22,881 nucleotides of DNA from assembly GCA_020851835.1 (NCBI GenBank), contig JADZBZ010000010.1:1-22881 (forward strand), written 5' to 3'. The stretch is from Acidobacteriota bacterium (GTDB taxonomy: Bacteria; Acidobacteriota; Vicinamibacteria; Vicinamibacterales; UBA2999). Under the pieces are notes generated by a model. It ran no database searches, had not been told where the DNA came from, and worked only from the letters and a program-made list of their open reading frames with translations. Positions within the stretch are counted from its first letter, which is position 1; every line of letters begins with the position of its first letter. Made by a program: the position numbers and the translations under genes. Below are positions 1 through 6,961 of the stretch, piece after piece.

Positions 1-5
1 CGCCC

Positions 6-1220
6 GTGGACCGACGATCCTTCCTCGGCGCTGCCGCCTCGCTCACCGCCGCCTCCGCCCTGCTGCCGCGCGTGGCGTGGGCCGCCTCGCAAGAGACCGG
101 CGACACGCCCACCGACAGCTTCGACCCCTGGATCGAAGTCCACGCCGCCCACCTGCCGCAGAACGCCAGGGCCGTGGCCCGGGCCGCCGGAGGCCGGCCC
201 ATCCTCGCCGTCATCAAGAACAACGGCTACGGACTCGGCGTCGCCACCGTGGCGCGCCTGCTCGAGCCGCTCCCCGAGGTGCACGGCTTCGCCGTAGTCA
301 AGCTCGAGGAAGCCGTCACGCTGCGCGAGCGCGGCATCGCCAAGCCCGTCCTACTGATGGGCCCCTTCACTTCCTCCGAACTGGGCACGCTCGCCGCACG
401 CGGGATCATGCCCATGGTCTACACGCCCATCGGCGCGGAGCTCGAGCGGGCCGCAGCCAGCCTGCCCCAGCCGCTCGACATCCACGTGTGCGTGGACACC
501 GGCATCGGGCGCGTGGGCGTGCCGTACGGTGAGGCCGCGACGCTGATTCGAGACCTGGCCGCCCGCCCCAACGTCCGGCTCGCCGGCGTCATGATGACCT
601 TCACCGAAGACCAGGTGTTCGACCAGGAGCAACTCCAGCGCTTCACTACGCTCAGCGATGGCCTCACCGCCGCGGGCGTGGCCATCGGCCGCCGGCACGC
701 CGCCTCCAGCTACACGTTCTTCCAGCACGACAACGCCTGGCTCGACATGGTGCGCACGGGCATGGTGCTCTACGGCGTCTACCCGGATCCCGGGTTCCGC
801 AAGGGTGCCGCGATGGACCTGCGGCCCGCCGTCGCGCTCCGCGCACGCGTCGTCTACGTGAAGAAGCTCGCGGCGGGCACCAGCGCCGGCTACGAGCGCG
901 CCTACGTGGCGAAGCAGGACACGTGGGTCGCTACCCTGCCAGTTGGGCACACTGACGGCTGGCCGCGCGTGGCCGCGAAGGGCGCCCGCGTTCGCATCAA
1001 CAACCGACTCTACCCCGTGATTGCGTCCGTTTCGGCCAGCCACACCATCGTCGAGATTGGCGCCGAGCAGACCGTCAGGATCGGAGACGTGGCCACGATG
1101 TTCGACTGGACGGACGGCTCGCGGCCCGAAGACGTGGCCACTTCGTGCGGCGCGTCCGTCTACGACCTGCTGATGCACCTGAACCCGCTGCTCCCCCGAT
1201 TCGTGCTGACCGAGGCGTGA
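6..1220 (+). CDS. Tat-exported alanine racemase-like PLP enzyme (fold-type III)
   Basis: 404 aa PLP-dependent racemase of the Alr family, probably acting in the periplasm. Residues 1-26 form a twin-arginine signal (RRSFLG at 3-8, hydrophobic stretch, AWA cleavage site). The PLP lysine is K71 in VIKNNGYG, replacing the classic VKANAYG. By eye alignment to Geobacillus Alr these are kept: Y75, R169 (Arg136), R250 (Arg219), Y296 (the catalytic Tyr265) and Y386 (Tyr354). Several others differ: carbamylated Lys129 is C162, His166 is T198, Tyr284 is H315, and Met312-Asp313 is A344-S345. Export and altered pocket residues recall the periplasmic broad-spectrum racemases (BsrV type) more than the cytoplasmic cell-wall enzyme; substrate is unknown. 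The GTG start gives the signal peptide directly after it, but only five bases lie upstream, so an earlier start cannot be excluded. It converges on the cupin gene. Confidence 0.85.
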   Translation: MDRRSFLGAAASLTAASALLPRVAWAASQETGDTPTDSFDPWIEVHAAHLPQNARAVARAAGGRPILAVIKNNGYGLGVATVARLLEPLPEVHGFAVVKLEEAVTLRERGIAKPVLLMGPFTSSELGTLAARGIMPMVYTPIGAELERAAASLPQPLDIHVCVDTGIGRVGVPYGEAATLIRDLAARPNVRLAGVMMTFTEDQVFDQEQLQRFTTLSDGLTAAGVAIGRRHAASSYTFFQHDNAWLDMVRTGMVLYGVYPDPGFRKGAAMDLRPAVALRARVVYVKKLAAGTSAGYERAYVAKQDTWVATLPVGHTDGWPRVAAKGARVRINNRLYPVIASVSASHTIVEIGAEQTVRIGDVATMFDWTDGSRPEDVATSCGASVYDLLMHLNPLLPRFVLTEA

Positions 1221-1306
1221 GCGGCCGCGGCTCGAACCGGGAAGCGACAACCGGCGGCCTGCCGGCGTGGACAGAGAGGGTACTCATGCGTGACTGCTGC
1301 TGGCAC

Positions 1307-1380
1307 TGCGACATGAAGGGCGTTCTCGCCCGTCCCGCAGCCGACGTCGAGCACCGCTCCGGCGAATCGGCCCTGATCGC
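1307..1380 (-). pseudogene. Relict of a SAM-dependent methyltransferase (motif I only)
   Basis: On the minus strand one frame reads FAGAVLDVGCGTGENALHVA, which is essentially a textbook class I methyltransferase SAM-binding motif I with its flanks. Upstream in the same frame is Arg-rich nonsense, and downstream the resemblance stops at once. No continuation is obvious in the other frames. I read it as a small leftover of a decayed gene in the 277-base gap between the racemase and the cupin. A chance match to so specific a stretch is possible but unlikely. Confidence 0.45.
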
Positions 1381-1392
1381 TCCGACATCTTC

Positions 1393-1420
1393 GTCTCCGC
1401 CCCGCAGTCTCCGCCCCGCA
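1393..1420. repeat. 14-bp perfect tandem repeat, two copies
   Basis: GTCTCCGCCCCGCA occurs twice head to tail with no mismatch. It lies in the gap between the racemase and cupin genes, beside the methyltransferase relict, and looks like a local slippage duplication in non-coding DNA. The rest of 1221-1497 holds only a short GGGCG-TTCT-CGCCC hairpin (1318-1331) and nothing else I can name. Confidence 0.8.
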
Positions 1421-1497
1421 ACGGATCTTGCCACTTCATCGTGGCCCGCCAATCCAGCACGAAGCATGGCCGGCGCCAGGGTTGCGGCCACGCGCGG

Positions 1498-1887
1498 CTA
1501 CTTCTTCATGTCGTTCTGCAACTCGACGAGGATCACTTCCATGGGCTCGGTGCCCTTGTTCAGGTCGGCATGCTGCGTTCCGGGAGGATCGGCGTCCAGC
1601 CAGTAGGCTTTACCCGTTTCCCAGACCATCTTCTGCTTCGTCATTCCCTTGGCGTCCACTACGTCCAGTGTGCCGCCCTTGAGAGCCACGATGGTCCGTC
1701 CGTGCTCGTGCCGATGCAGCGACAGCGGCTGGTTCGGCATGATGACGGACTTCCACACCCGGACCTCGGCGTTCTCGAACTGCGGCTCTCGCCGCGAGCC
1801 CGCCGCCTGAGGCTGCACCGCGGCCACGGCTGCCGTGGCCGCACACAGCGCCGCCGCCGCCCAGAATCCCTTCCACATCGTGTTCAT
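1498..1887 (-). CDS. Exported small cupin-domain protein
   Basis: 129 aa. A hydrophobic N-terminal stretch (residues about 3-24, lysine at 5) looks like a Sec signal peptide. The rest is a single cupin barrel: SLHRHEHGRTIVALKGG gives the first metal-site motif with two His, and GTQHADLNKGTEP matches the second. Length and motifs fit the secreted cupin family without a known enzymatic role; it may bind a metal or small ligand in the periplasm. The ATG at 1887 is chosen because AAGGAG lies 5 nt upstream; an in-frame start 33 nt further upstream would put hydrophilic residues before the signal. It is the third gene of a minus-strand row after the permease and amidohydrolase, 92 nt from the amidohydrolase stop. 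Confidence 0.8.
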   Translation of the reverse strand: MNTMWKGFWAAAALCAATAAVAAVQPQAAGSRREPQFENAEVRVWKSVIMPNQPLSLHRHEHGRTIVALKGGTLDVVDAKGMTKQKMVWETGKAYWLDADPPGTQHADLNKGTEPMEVILVELQNDMKK

Positions 1888-1979
1888 CGGTTCTCCTTCG
1901 TCACCCTCGCACAACACCAATCCTGCGCTCTCGGCACCGGACGAGCCGCACTGTCGGCACCCGCCAGCGGCCGGCGCGC

Positions 1980-2951
1980 CTACAGCTTCAGTATCCGCGC
2001 CGCATTCTCCCCCATCATCTTGCGGCGGTCTGCCTCCGGCACGTCGAGGCGCCGTAGCGTCAGCAGCATCTTGGGAATGCTACCGATCTGGTGCGGGTAG
2101 TCGCTGCCGGCCAGGATGTGATCCACGCCGGCAAACGACATCGCGAGCTCGACCGAGCTCGGATCGAAGTTCACCGTGTCGTAGTAGAACTGTTTGAGAT
2201 ACGCGCTCGGCGGCCGATCGATATGCCGGCGGCAGTCTTCGAAGGCCTCGTAGCCGCGGTCCAGCCGCTCGGCCAGGTAGGGAATGGCGCCACCCATGTG
2301 GCCCAGTACCCAGGTGATGCGCGGATAGCGCCGGGGCACGCCCGCGAAGACCAGATGTGCCGCCGCCAGCGTCGTGTCCATCAGGAACCCGACCAGCGGC
2401 ATCAGCCAGTACTGCTCCATCGCCTCGACACCGAGCGGGTGCGCCGGGTGGACGTAGATCACGGCGCCCAGTGCATCGGCCTTCTGCCAGAGCGCCTCGT
2501 AGCGCGCGTCGGCCAGCGCGACTCCGTTGACGTTGCTGAACACCATCGCACCGGGCAGGCCCGCCGCCATGGCTCGCTCGAGCTCGTCCACCGATGCCGC
2601 CGGATCGTTGAGCGGCAGCGTGGCCAGAAAGGAGAACGCCGGGCGGCGCGCGCGCTCACGAGCGTAGGCATCGTTCACGGCGCGGGCCAACTCCACGGCC
2701 AGGGCGGGCTTCTCCATGTGGACGCCTGGCGTCGTGAAGGTCGCCACCTGCACGTCCACGCCGTGGTCGGCCAGCACCTTCTCGCGGTAGTCGAGGTCGC
2801 GGTGTCCGCGGACGAGGATGTTGTAGTCGCCCGGGTAGTGCAGCCGAGGGTTGCCGTCAGCGTCGAAATCGATCCTGATGGACGAACGGCCGGCCTTCAC
2901 GGCATCCAGGTACTCAGGCGGATAGTAGTGGTTGTGGAAGTCGATGATCAT
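1980..2951 (-). CDS. Amidohydrolase family 2 (ACMSD-type) metal-dependent hydrolase/decarboxylase
   Basis: 323 aa, the usual length for aminocarboxymuconate-semialdehyde-decarboxylase-like TIM barrels. The metal site is visible: H6-N-H8 at the very N-terminus, HPAHP in the middle, GHMGG, and GSDYPHQ near the C-terminus (the metal-binding Asp). Family members decarboxylate or hydrolyse aromatic or muconate-like acids; the actual substrate is not readable here. There is no signal peptide, so it is cytoplasmic. It starts 9 nt after the stop of the amino-acid permease and has no Shine-Dalgarno of its own, so the two are probably co-transcribed and the enzyme may act on what the permease imports (inference). 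Confidence 0.85.
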   Translation of the reverse strand: MIIDFHNHYYPPEYLDAVKAGRSSIRIDFDADGNPRLHYPGDYNILVRGHRDLDYREKVLADHGVDVQVATFTTPGVHMEKPALAVELARAVNDAYARERARRPAFSFLATLPLNDPAASVDELERAMAAGLPGAMVFSNVNGVALADARYEALWQKADALGAVIYVHPAHPLGVEAMEQYWLMPLVGFLMDTTLAAAHLVFAGVPRRYPRITWVLGHMGGAIPYLAERLDRGYEAFEDCRRHIDRPPSAYLKQFYYDTVNFDPSSVELAMSFAGVDHILAGSDYPHQIGSIPKMLLTLRRLDVPEADRRKMMGENAARILKL

Positions 2952-2960
2952 CGTGATGGG

Positions 2961-4313
2961 TCAGGACGAGCTGGGGGGCAGCAGACCGGCTCGGCGCGTC
3001 CACAGCCAGTACACCGGCAAGCCCGAAAGCACGAGCCCGAGGCCGATGGCACTCTCCACCAGGTCCTCGCGCAACTGGTTGACGACAATCGCCGCCGCGG
3101 CAGCGACGAACACGAGTGGCGCGACGGGCACGAGCGGCATCGGCCACGCGGGATGGTAGTCGGGCCGGCGCCTCAGTAGCAAGACCCCCACGCCCAGCAG
3201 CGCGAAGAAGATCCACTCGGTGTAGATGACCCGCGTGAAGAGGGCGCGGTAGGTCCCCGTCCAGACGAGCACCGACGACCACACGGCCTGCAGCACGATG
3301 GCCCGCGCGGGCGTCTGGTAGCGCGGGTGCACCTGGCCGGCCCAGCGGAACAGCAGCCCGTCCTGCGCCATCTGGTAGTACACGCGGGGGCCCACGAGGA
3401 TGATGCCATTGAGCGCCCCGAAGGCGCTGACCATCACCAGCGCGGCAATCGCAATCGCGCCGGCCGGGCCCACCAGCCGCTCGAAGGTATCGGCCGCCAC
3501 GCGGCTGGACGCCGTCACTTCGGGCAACGAGAGCACGCTGAGATACACGGCGTTGAGGCCCACGTAGCACACCGTGACGACGACAATGCCGAGCATGAGG
3601 GCGCGCGGGATGGTGCGCTGGGCCTCGACGGTTTCCTCGGCCGTGTAGGTGACCATGTGCCAGCCGCCGAAGGCGAACAGGCCAGCCGAAACGGCCAGCA
3701 GGAAGCCGTCCAGCGTGACGGCCGGCGCCAGGCCGGCCCCAGCCGCCGGGGCGCTTGTAGGCGCCAGCACCCAGCCAGCGCCGATGATGAGCGCGACGGC
3801 TCCGACCTTCACGGCCGTGACCGCGGCTTGCAGGCGGCTGCCCGCGCGCGTGCCCGCGTAGTTGATGGCCGAAAGCCCGACGATCGCACCCACCGCCAGC
3901 ACGCGCGTGCCGGTATCGTCCAACGGCAGGAACGTCCCGGCATACCGCGCGAACACGGTGGCGATGGCCGCCGCGATGCCGCTGTGCATGCTCCAGAACA
4001 TGGCCCAGCCCCAGAGGAATCCCAGAGCCGGTGTGTAGATTTCGCGCAGGAACACGTACACGCCACCGGTGCGCGGATACGCCGACGCCAGCTCGGCGCA
4101 CACGAGCGCACCGAGCAGCGTCAGCGCGCCGGCCAGCAGCCAGGCCAGCACGACGCCGGCGGTGGACGGCACCCGCGCCGTGATCTCCGAGGCCTGGACG
4201 AAGACCGACGCGCCGAGAATGGTGCCGACGACCAGCGCCGTGGCGTGCGAGAGGCCGATGACGCGCGCGAGGCGAATCAGAGCGGGTGATCCGGGAACAT
4301 CATCGTCCGCCAC
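2961..4313 (-). CDS. APC-superfamily amino-acid permease
   Basis: 450 aa inner-membrane protein with about 12 hydrophobic segments. The first carries the APC signature region (VVGTILGASVFVQ), followed by an AELASAYPRTGGVYVFLRE stretch that is characteristic of LAT/APC exchangers (consensus ELG..P.SGG.Y). Substrate is probably an amino acid or amine. The GTG start is the only plausible one, but neither a Shine-Dalgarno nor a -10-like element precedes it. The 28 nt gap separates it from the strong hairpin at 4351-4386, so transcription may come by read-through from the aminotransferase pair. It leads the permease-amidohydrolase-cupin row. Confidence 0.88.
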   Translation of the reverse strand: MADDDVPGSPALIRLARVIGLSHATALVVGTILGASVFVQASEITARVPSTAGVVLAWLLAGALTLLGALVCAELASAYPRTGGVYVFLREIYTPALGFLWGWAMFWSMHSGIAAAIATVFARYAGTFLPLDDTGTRVLAVGAIVGLSAINYAGTRAGSRLQAAVTAVKVGAVALIIGAGWVLAPTSAPAAGAGLAPAVTLDGFLLAVSAGLFAFGGWHMVTYTAEETVEAQRTIPRALMLGIVVVTVCYVGLNAVYLSVLSLPEVTASSRVAADTFERLVGPAGAIAIAALVMVSAFGALNGIILVGPRVYYQMAQDGLLFRWAGQVHPRYQTPARAIVLQAVWSSVLVWTGTYRALFTRVIYTEWIFFALLGVGVLLLRRRPDYHPAWPMPLVPVAPLVFVAAAAAIVVNQLREDLVESAIGLGLVLSGLPVYWLWTRRAGLLPPSSS

Positions 4314-4340
4314 AGGTGAGTGGTCATCCGTGTCTGCCGG

Positions 4341-4386
4341 ACAAAACGAAACCGGGCTCCCCGCGCCGCAGCGAAGGGAACCCGGT
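4341..4386 (-). terminator. Intrinsic terminator or attenuator between aminotransferase pair and permease
   Basis: On the minus strand an 11-bp stem (ACCGGGTTCCC with GGGAGCCCGGT, one U-G wobble) and a 14-nt loop are followed directly by TTCGTTTTGT. The wobble becomes a C-A mismatch on the plus strand, so it is directional. It starts 62 nt after the aminotransferase stop and ends 28 nt before the permease start. Confidence 0.65.
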
Positions 4387-4448
4387 AAGTAGCCGTCAGC
4401 CGGCGTCAGGCTCCGGACAGGTGCCGGGCCATGAGCCGCGTGCGCAAC

Positions 4449-5606
4449 CTAGGCCGCCTTGGCCGGCTGCGACAGGGCGTGCTCGAAGACCTGCACGGCC
4501 TTCTGCATTTCCTCCATCGATCCGACGGAGATGCGGACGTGCGTCTTCTCGTAGGGCGGGAAGTCGCGCCCGATGAGCACGCCTTCCTTGAGGCAGGCGT
4601 CGCGGAACTCACGAGCCGGCCGCTTGACGTTGATGAACATGAAGTTGGTCTGCGAGTCGGTCGGCGTGTAGCCGCGATCCGCGAACCACTTCTGCGTGAA
4701 GCTCCGCGCCGCTTCGTTGCGCTTCTGCTCCGCCGTGACCCATGCGTCGGGCACCGCCAGCGCGGCCTTCGCCCCCTCGAGCGCCATCACGTTGATGTCG
4801 CCGACGCCGTCCCAGGCCGCCATCTTCGCGATGGTGTCCTTGTGACCGATGGCAAAGCCGATGCGAATACCGGCCATGCCGAAGCACTTCGAGAAGGTGC
4901 GAGCCACGACGACCCGCGGGTTGTCGACCGCGAGCGGAATCATGGTCTCGTAGCCCGGCATCGTGCCGTACTCGAAGTAGGCTTCGTCCACCAGCACGGT
5001 GGTGCTGGGTGACGCCTTCATCAGGGTGCTCAGATACGTCCGCGTGTCCGAACCCGAGATGGCAGTGGCCACCGGGTTGTTCGGGTTGCAGTAGAACACC
5101 AGGCCTGCGCCCTTGGACGCCTGCTGCAGCGCGTCGAGGTCCATCTTGAGATCGGAGGGCCTGAGCTTCACGCCGGTGATGGGGTGCCCCATCAGCCGCG
5201 CGTAGTCCGCGCACTCCTCGTAGGCCGGGATGGCCGCGACGAGACCGGCGGTCTTCGTGGTGAAGACGTGGGTGCACGTGCGCAGGAGCTGGGTCGAGCC
5301 ACAGCCGAGGAGCACGTTCTCGGGCTTGACACCGTGCTTCTTCGCCACGAGCGCGGTCACTTCCGCAGCCGTCGCGAAGGGATAGCGGCCGGCCTCCGGG
5401 AACGCGCTCGTGCGGATGGCGGCGAGCACGTCTTTGTGGGTGCCGAGCGGGTTCTCGTTGCTGGAGAGGATGATCGACGGGGCGGGACCCTGGACGGGCT
5501 GAATTCCCTGCGCGAAGAGCGAGCCCTCGCGACCGCGCGAGGTGATCCACAGACCCGCAGTGCCGACGCCCACCGTCTGAACGAACGAACGTCGCGACAG
5601 CGACAT
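4449..5606 (-). CDS. Tat-exported HisC-like PLP aminotransferase (copy 1)
   Basis: 385 aa, fold-type I aminotransferase of the histidinol-phosphate/aromatic subgroup. Motifs: SNENPLG near the N-terminus, YCNPNNPVAT, DEAYFEYG, PLP lysine K240 in TFSKCFGMAGIRIGFA, and HVRISVG with the substrate-carboxylate Arg. The N-terminus (RR at 5-6 followed by SFVQTVGVGTAGLWI) is a twin-arginine signal, unlike biosynthetic HisC, which is cytoplasmic. The ATG at 5606 is fixed by AAGGAGG 8 nt upstream; an earlier in-frame ATG would remove the Tat pattern from the N-terminus. It follows the second copy by 31 nt, so both share one mRNA. The role is probably transamination in the periplasm, which also needs an amino acceptor there; substrate unknown. 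Confidence 0.87.
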   Translation of the reverse strand: MSLSRRSFVQTVGVGTAGLWITSRGREGSLFAQGIQPVQGPAPSIILSSNENPLGTHKDVLAAIRTSAFPEAGRYPFATAAEVTALVAKKHGVKPENVLLGCGSTQLLRTCTHVFTTKTAGLVAAIPAYEECADYARLMGHPITGVKLRPSDLKMDLDALQQASKGAGLVFYCNPNNPVATAISGSDTRTYLSTLMKASPSTTVLVDEAYFEYGTMPGYETMIPLAVDNPRVVVARTFSKCFGMAGIRIGFAIGHKDTIAKMAAWDGVGDINVMALEGAKAALAVPDAWVTAEQKRNEAARSFTQKWFADRGYTPTDSQTNFMFINVKRPAREFRDACLKEGVLIGRDFPPYEKTHVRISVGSMEEMQKAVQVFEHALSQPAKAA

Positions 5607-5637
5607 GGTTGAAACCTCCTTCACTCTGGACATCGGA

Positions 5638-6819
5638 TTACTGCCTGTCCTTGCTGGACGTCGTGGTGGTGCTGCCGAGCACCTTCTTGAACACATCGAC
5701 GGCCTTCTTCATTTCCTCCATCGTGCCGATGGAGACGCGGCAGTGAGTCTTTTCGAAGGGCGGGAAATCCCGGCCCACCTGCACGCCAGCCGCGCGGCAG
5801 GCGTCGCGGAACCCTGCGGCGGGACGCTTGATGTCCATGAACAGGAAGTTGGCCTGCGAATCGGTGCCCGTGACGCCCATGTCGGCAAACGCCTTCACGG
5901 TAAATGCCTTCACGGCCGTGTTGCGCTTCTGCTCGGCGTCGATGTGCGCCTGGTCGGCCAGGCCGACAATGGTGCCGCCCAGCGTGAGCGTGCTCAGGCC
6001 ATAGGGCATCTTGAACGCCTGCACGGCCTTCACCGTGGGCGCGTGGCCGATGGCGTACCCGGCGCGCAGGCCGGCCATGCCGTAGGCCTTCGAGAAGGTC
6101 CGCGTCACGAACACGTTCGGCGTCGCGAGCGCGATGTCGATGGCCGACGTGTACGACGGGTCGGTCACGTAGTCGTGGTAGGCCTCGTCGATGAGAATCA
6201 TCGTGTCGGGCGAGGCCGCGCGAATGGCCTTGACCATGTCGGCCACGGCGCTGTGGCCGTGGACGGTGGCCGTCGGGTTGTTGGGGTTGCAGAAGAACAC
6301 CAGGCCGGCGCCCTTCGAGGCTTCCACCATCTTGGCGATGTCGATGCGAAGCTTCCCGTCGAAGCCCACTTCACGCACCGGCGTGCCGATCTTCTTCGCC
6401 GTATCGCGCGGGTTCTCGAACGACGGCCACGCGGTCACCAGCGGCTTGGTCGGCGAGGTGAACGCGCGCACGGCGTGCGTCAGGATTTCGCCGGACCCCG
6501 GCCCGAGCAGCACGTTCTCGTTCTTCGCCGAGTATCGCTTCGCGATGTCGGTGATGAGCGCGCCTTCGGTCTGCTTGGCGTTGAACGGGTAGCGGTGGGC
6601 TTCGGGGAACTTCCCGACGATGGCATCGAGCACGTGCTGTCCGGGCCCGAGCGGGTTCTCATTGCTGGCGATGCGGATGGGCTTGGCTCCCTGTGCCATG
6701 CCCTGCTCGCCGTACTCCATCATGCCGGCTTCGCGGCCCCGGGCCGAAATCCACTCGCCGTGAGCGGACTGGACGGGAGTCGAAAGACGCTGAAAGAGTC
6801 GCCGACGGGTCAGCGACAT
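5638..6819 (-). CDS. HisC-like PLP aminotransferase with degenerate twin-arginine leader (copy 2)
   Basis: 393 aa paralogue of the downstream copy, first gene of the pair. It has SNENPLGP, FFCNPNNPTATV, DEAYHDYV, PLP lysine K244 in TFSKAYGMAGLRAGYA, and HCRVSIG. The leader keeps an arginine run (RRR at 5-7, then LFQ) and shares the sequence W-I-S/T-x-RGRE with copy 1, but the stretch between (RLSTPVQSAHGEW) is not hydrophobic enough for a normal Tat h-region. It may therefore be cytoplasmic, or use an unusual leader. The ATG is supported by AAGGAGG 6 nt upstream. Copy number and strong ribosome sites suggest solid expression. Copies probably arose by tandem duplication. Confidence 0.85.
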   Translation of the reverse strand: MSLTRRRLFQRLSTPVQSAHGEWISARGREAGMMEYGEQGMAQGAKPIRIASNENPLGPGQHVLDAIVGKFPEAHRYPFNAKQTEGALITDIAKRYSAKNENVLLGPGSGEILTHAVRAFTSPTKPLVTAWPSFENPRDTAKKIGTPVREVGFDGKLRIDIAKMVEASKGAGLVFFCNPNNPTATVHGHSAVADMVKAIRAASPDTMILIDEAYHDYVTDPSYTSAIDIALATPNVFVTRTFSKAYGMAGLRAGYAIGHAPTVKAVQAFKMPYGLSTLTLGGTIVGLADQAHIDAEQKRNTAVKAFTVKAFADMGVTGTDSQANFLFMDIKRPAAGFRDACRAAGVQVGRDFPPFEKTHCRVSIGTMEEMKKAVDVFKKVLGSTTTTSSKDRQ

Positions 6820-6841
6820 ACTCTGCCTCCTTGGTTCGCAA

Positions 6842-6859
6842 CGGCGACGGATGTCGCCG
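6842..6859 (-). promoter_or_regulatory. Leader hairpin upstream of the aminotransferase pair
   Basis: CGGCGAC-ATCC-GTCGCCG (minus strand) forms a perfect 7-bp stem with a 4-nt loop, nine bases upstream of the AAGGAGG ribosome site of aminotransferase copy 2. It could be in the 5' UTR if transcription starts at the outer -10 element (6880-6885). Confidence 0.4.
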
Positions 6860-6862
6860 GGT

Positions 6863-6885
6863 ATTCTACTTCGACGTGAATTCTA
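6863..6885 (-). promoter_or_regulatory. Two TAGAAT -10-like elements before the aminotransferase pair
   Basis: TAGAAT occurs on the minus strand at 6880-6885 and again at 6863-6868, 17 bp apart, in the only A+T-richer patch of this part. Neither has a recognisable -35. Either or both could start the aminotransferase mRNA. Confidence 0.4.
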
Positions 6886-6905
6886 CACACTTTTCATGCT
6901 CTTGC

Positions 6906-6917
6906 GAGATGAATCTC
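6906..6917. promoter_or_regulatory. Perfect inverted repeat GAGAT-GA-ATCTC, candidate operator
   Basis: A 5-bp perfect dyad with a 2-bp centre lies where the -35 region of the outer TAGAAT element would be. It is short, so it could be chance; placement is the reason to list it. Confidence 0.25.
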
Positions 6918-6961
6918 TACGGCCTCGCGCCGCATCCCGCATCTCCCTAATCCCACCCATT

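Noticed and set aside
351..1250. Open frame of 299 codons opposite the racemase-like gene
   Set aside because: Low-complexity composition and no motif; the plus-strand frame has a full family match.
1318..1331. Hairpin GGGCG-TTCT-CGCCC downstream of the racemase gene as its terminator
   Set aside because: Five-bp stem with no T-tract, about 100 bp after the stop, and inside the methyltransferase relict.
1145..1606. Plus-strand frame of 153 codons between the racemase and cupin genes
   Set aside because: It overlaps the end of the racemase gene and the end of the cupin gene, shows no motif, no ribosome site at a good start and unusual composition.
2914..4101. Open frames of 300-400 codons overlapping the permease in other frames (also 3327-4289 on the plus strand)
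   Set aside because: Arg/Gly/His-rich shadow translations of a GC-rich membrane gene; no conserved motif.
4449..6819. The two aminotransferases as the biosynthetic hisC genes of histidine synthesis
   Set aside because: Twin-arginine leaders, tandem duplication and absence of other his genes argue against the housekeeping role, although the fold and motifs are HisC-like.
5605..6879. 424-codon frame opposite aminotransferase copy 2, and 4431-5012 opposite copy 1
   Set aside because: Antisense shadows with Arg/His/Val-rich composition; the minus-strand frames are clear PLP enzymes with ribosome sites.
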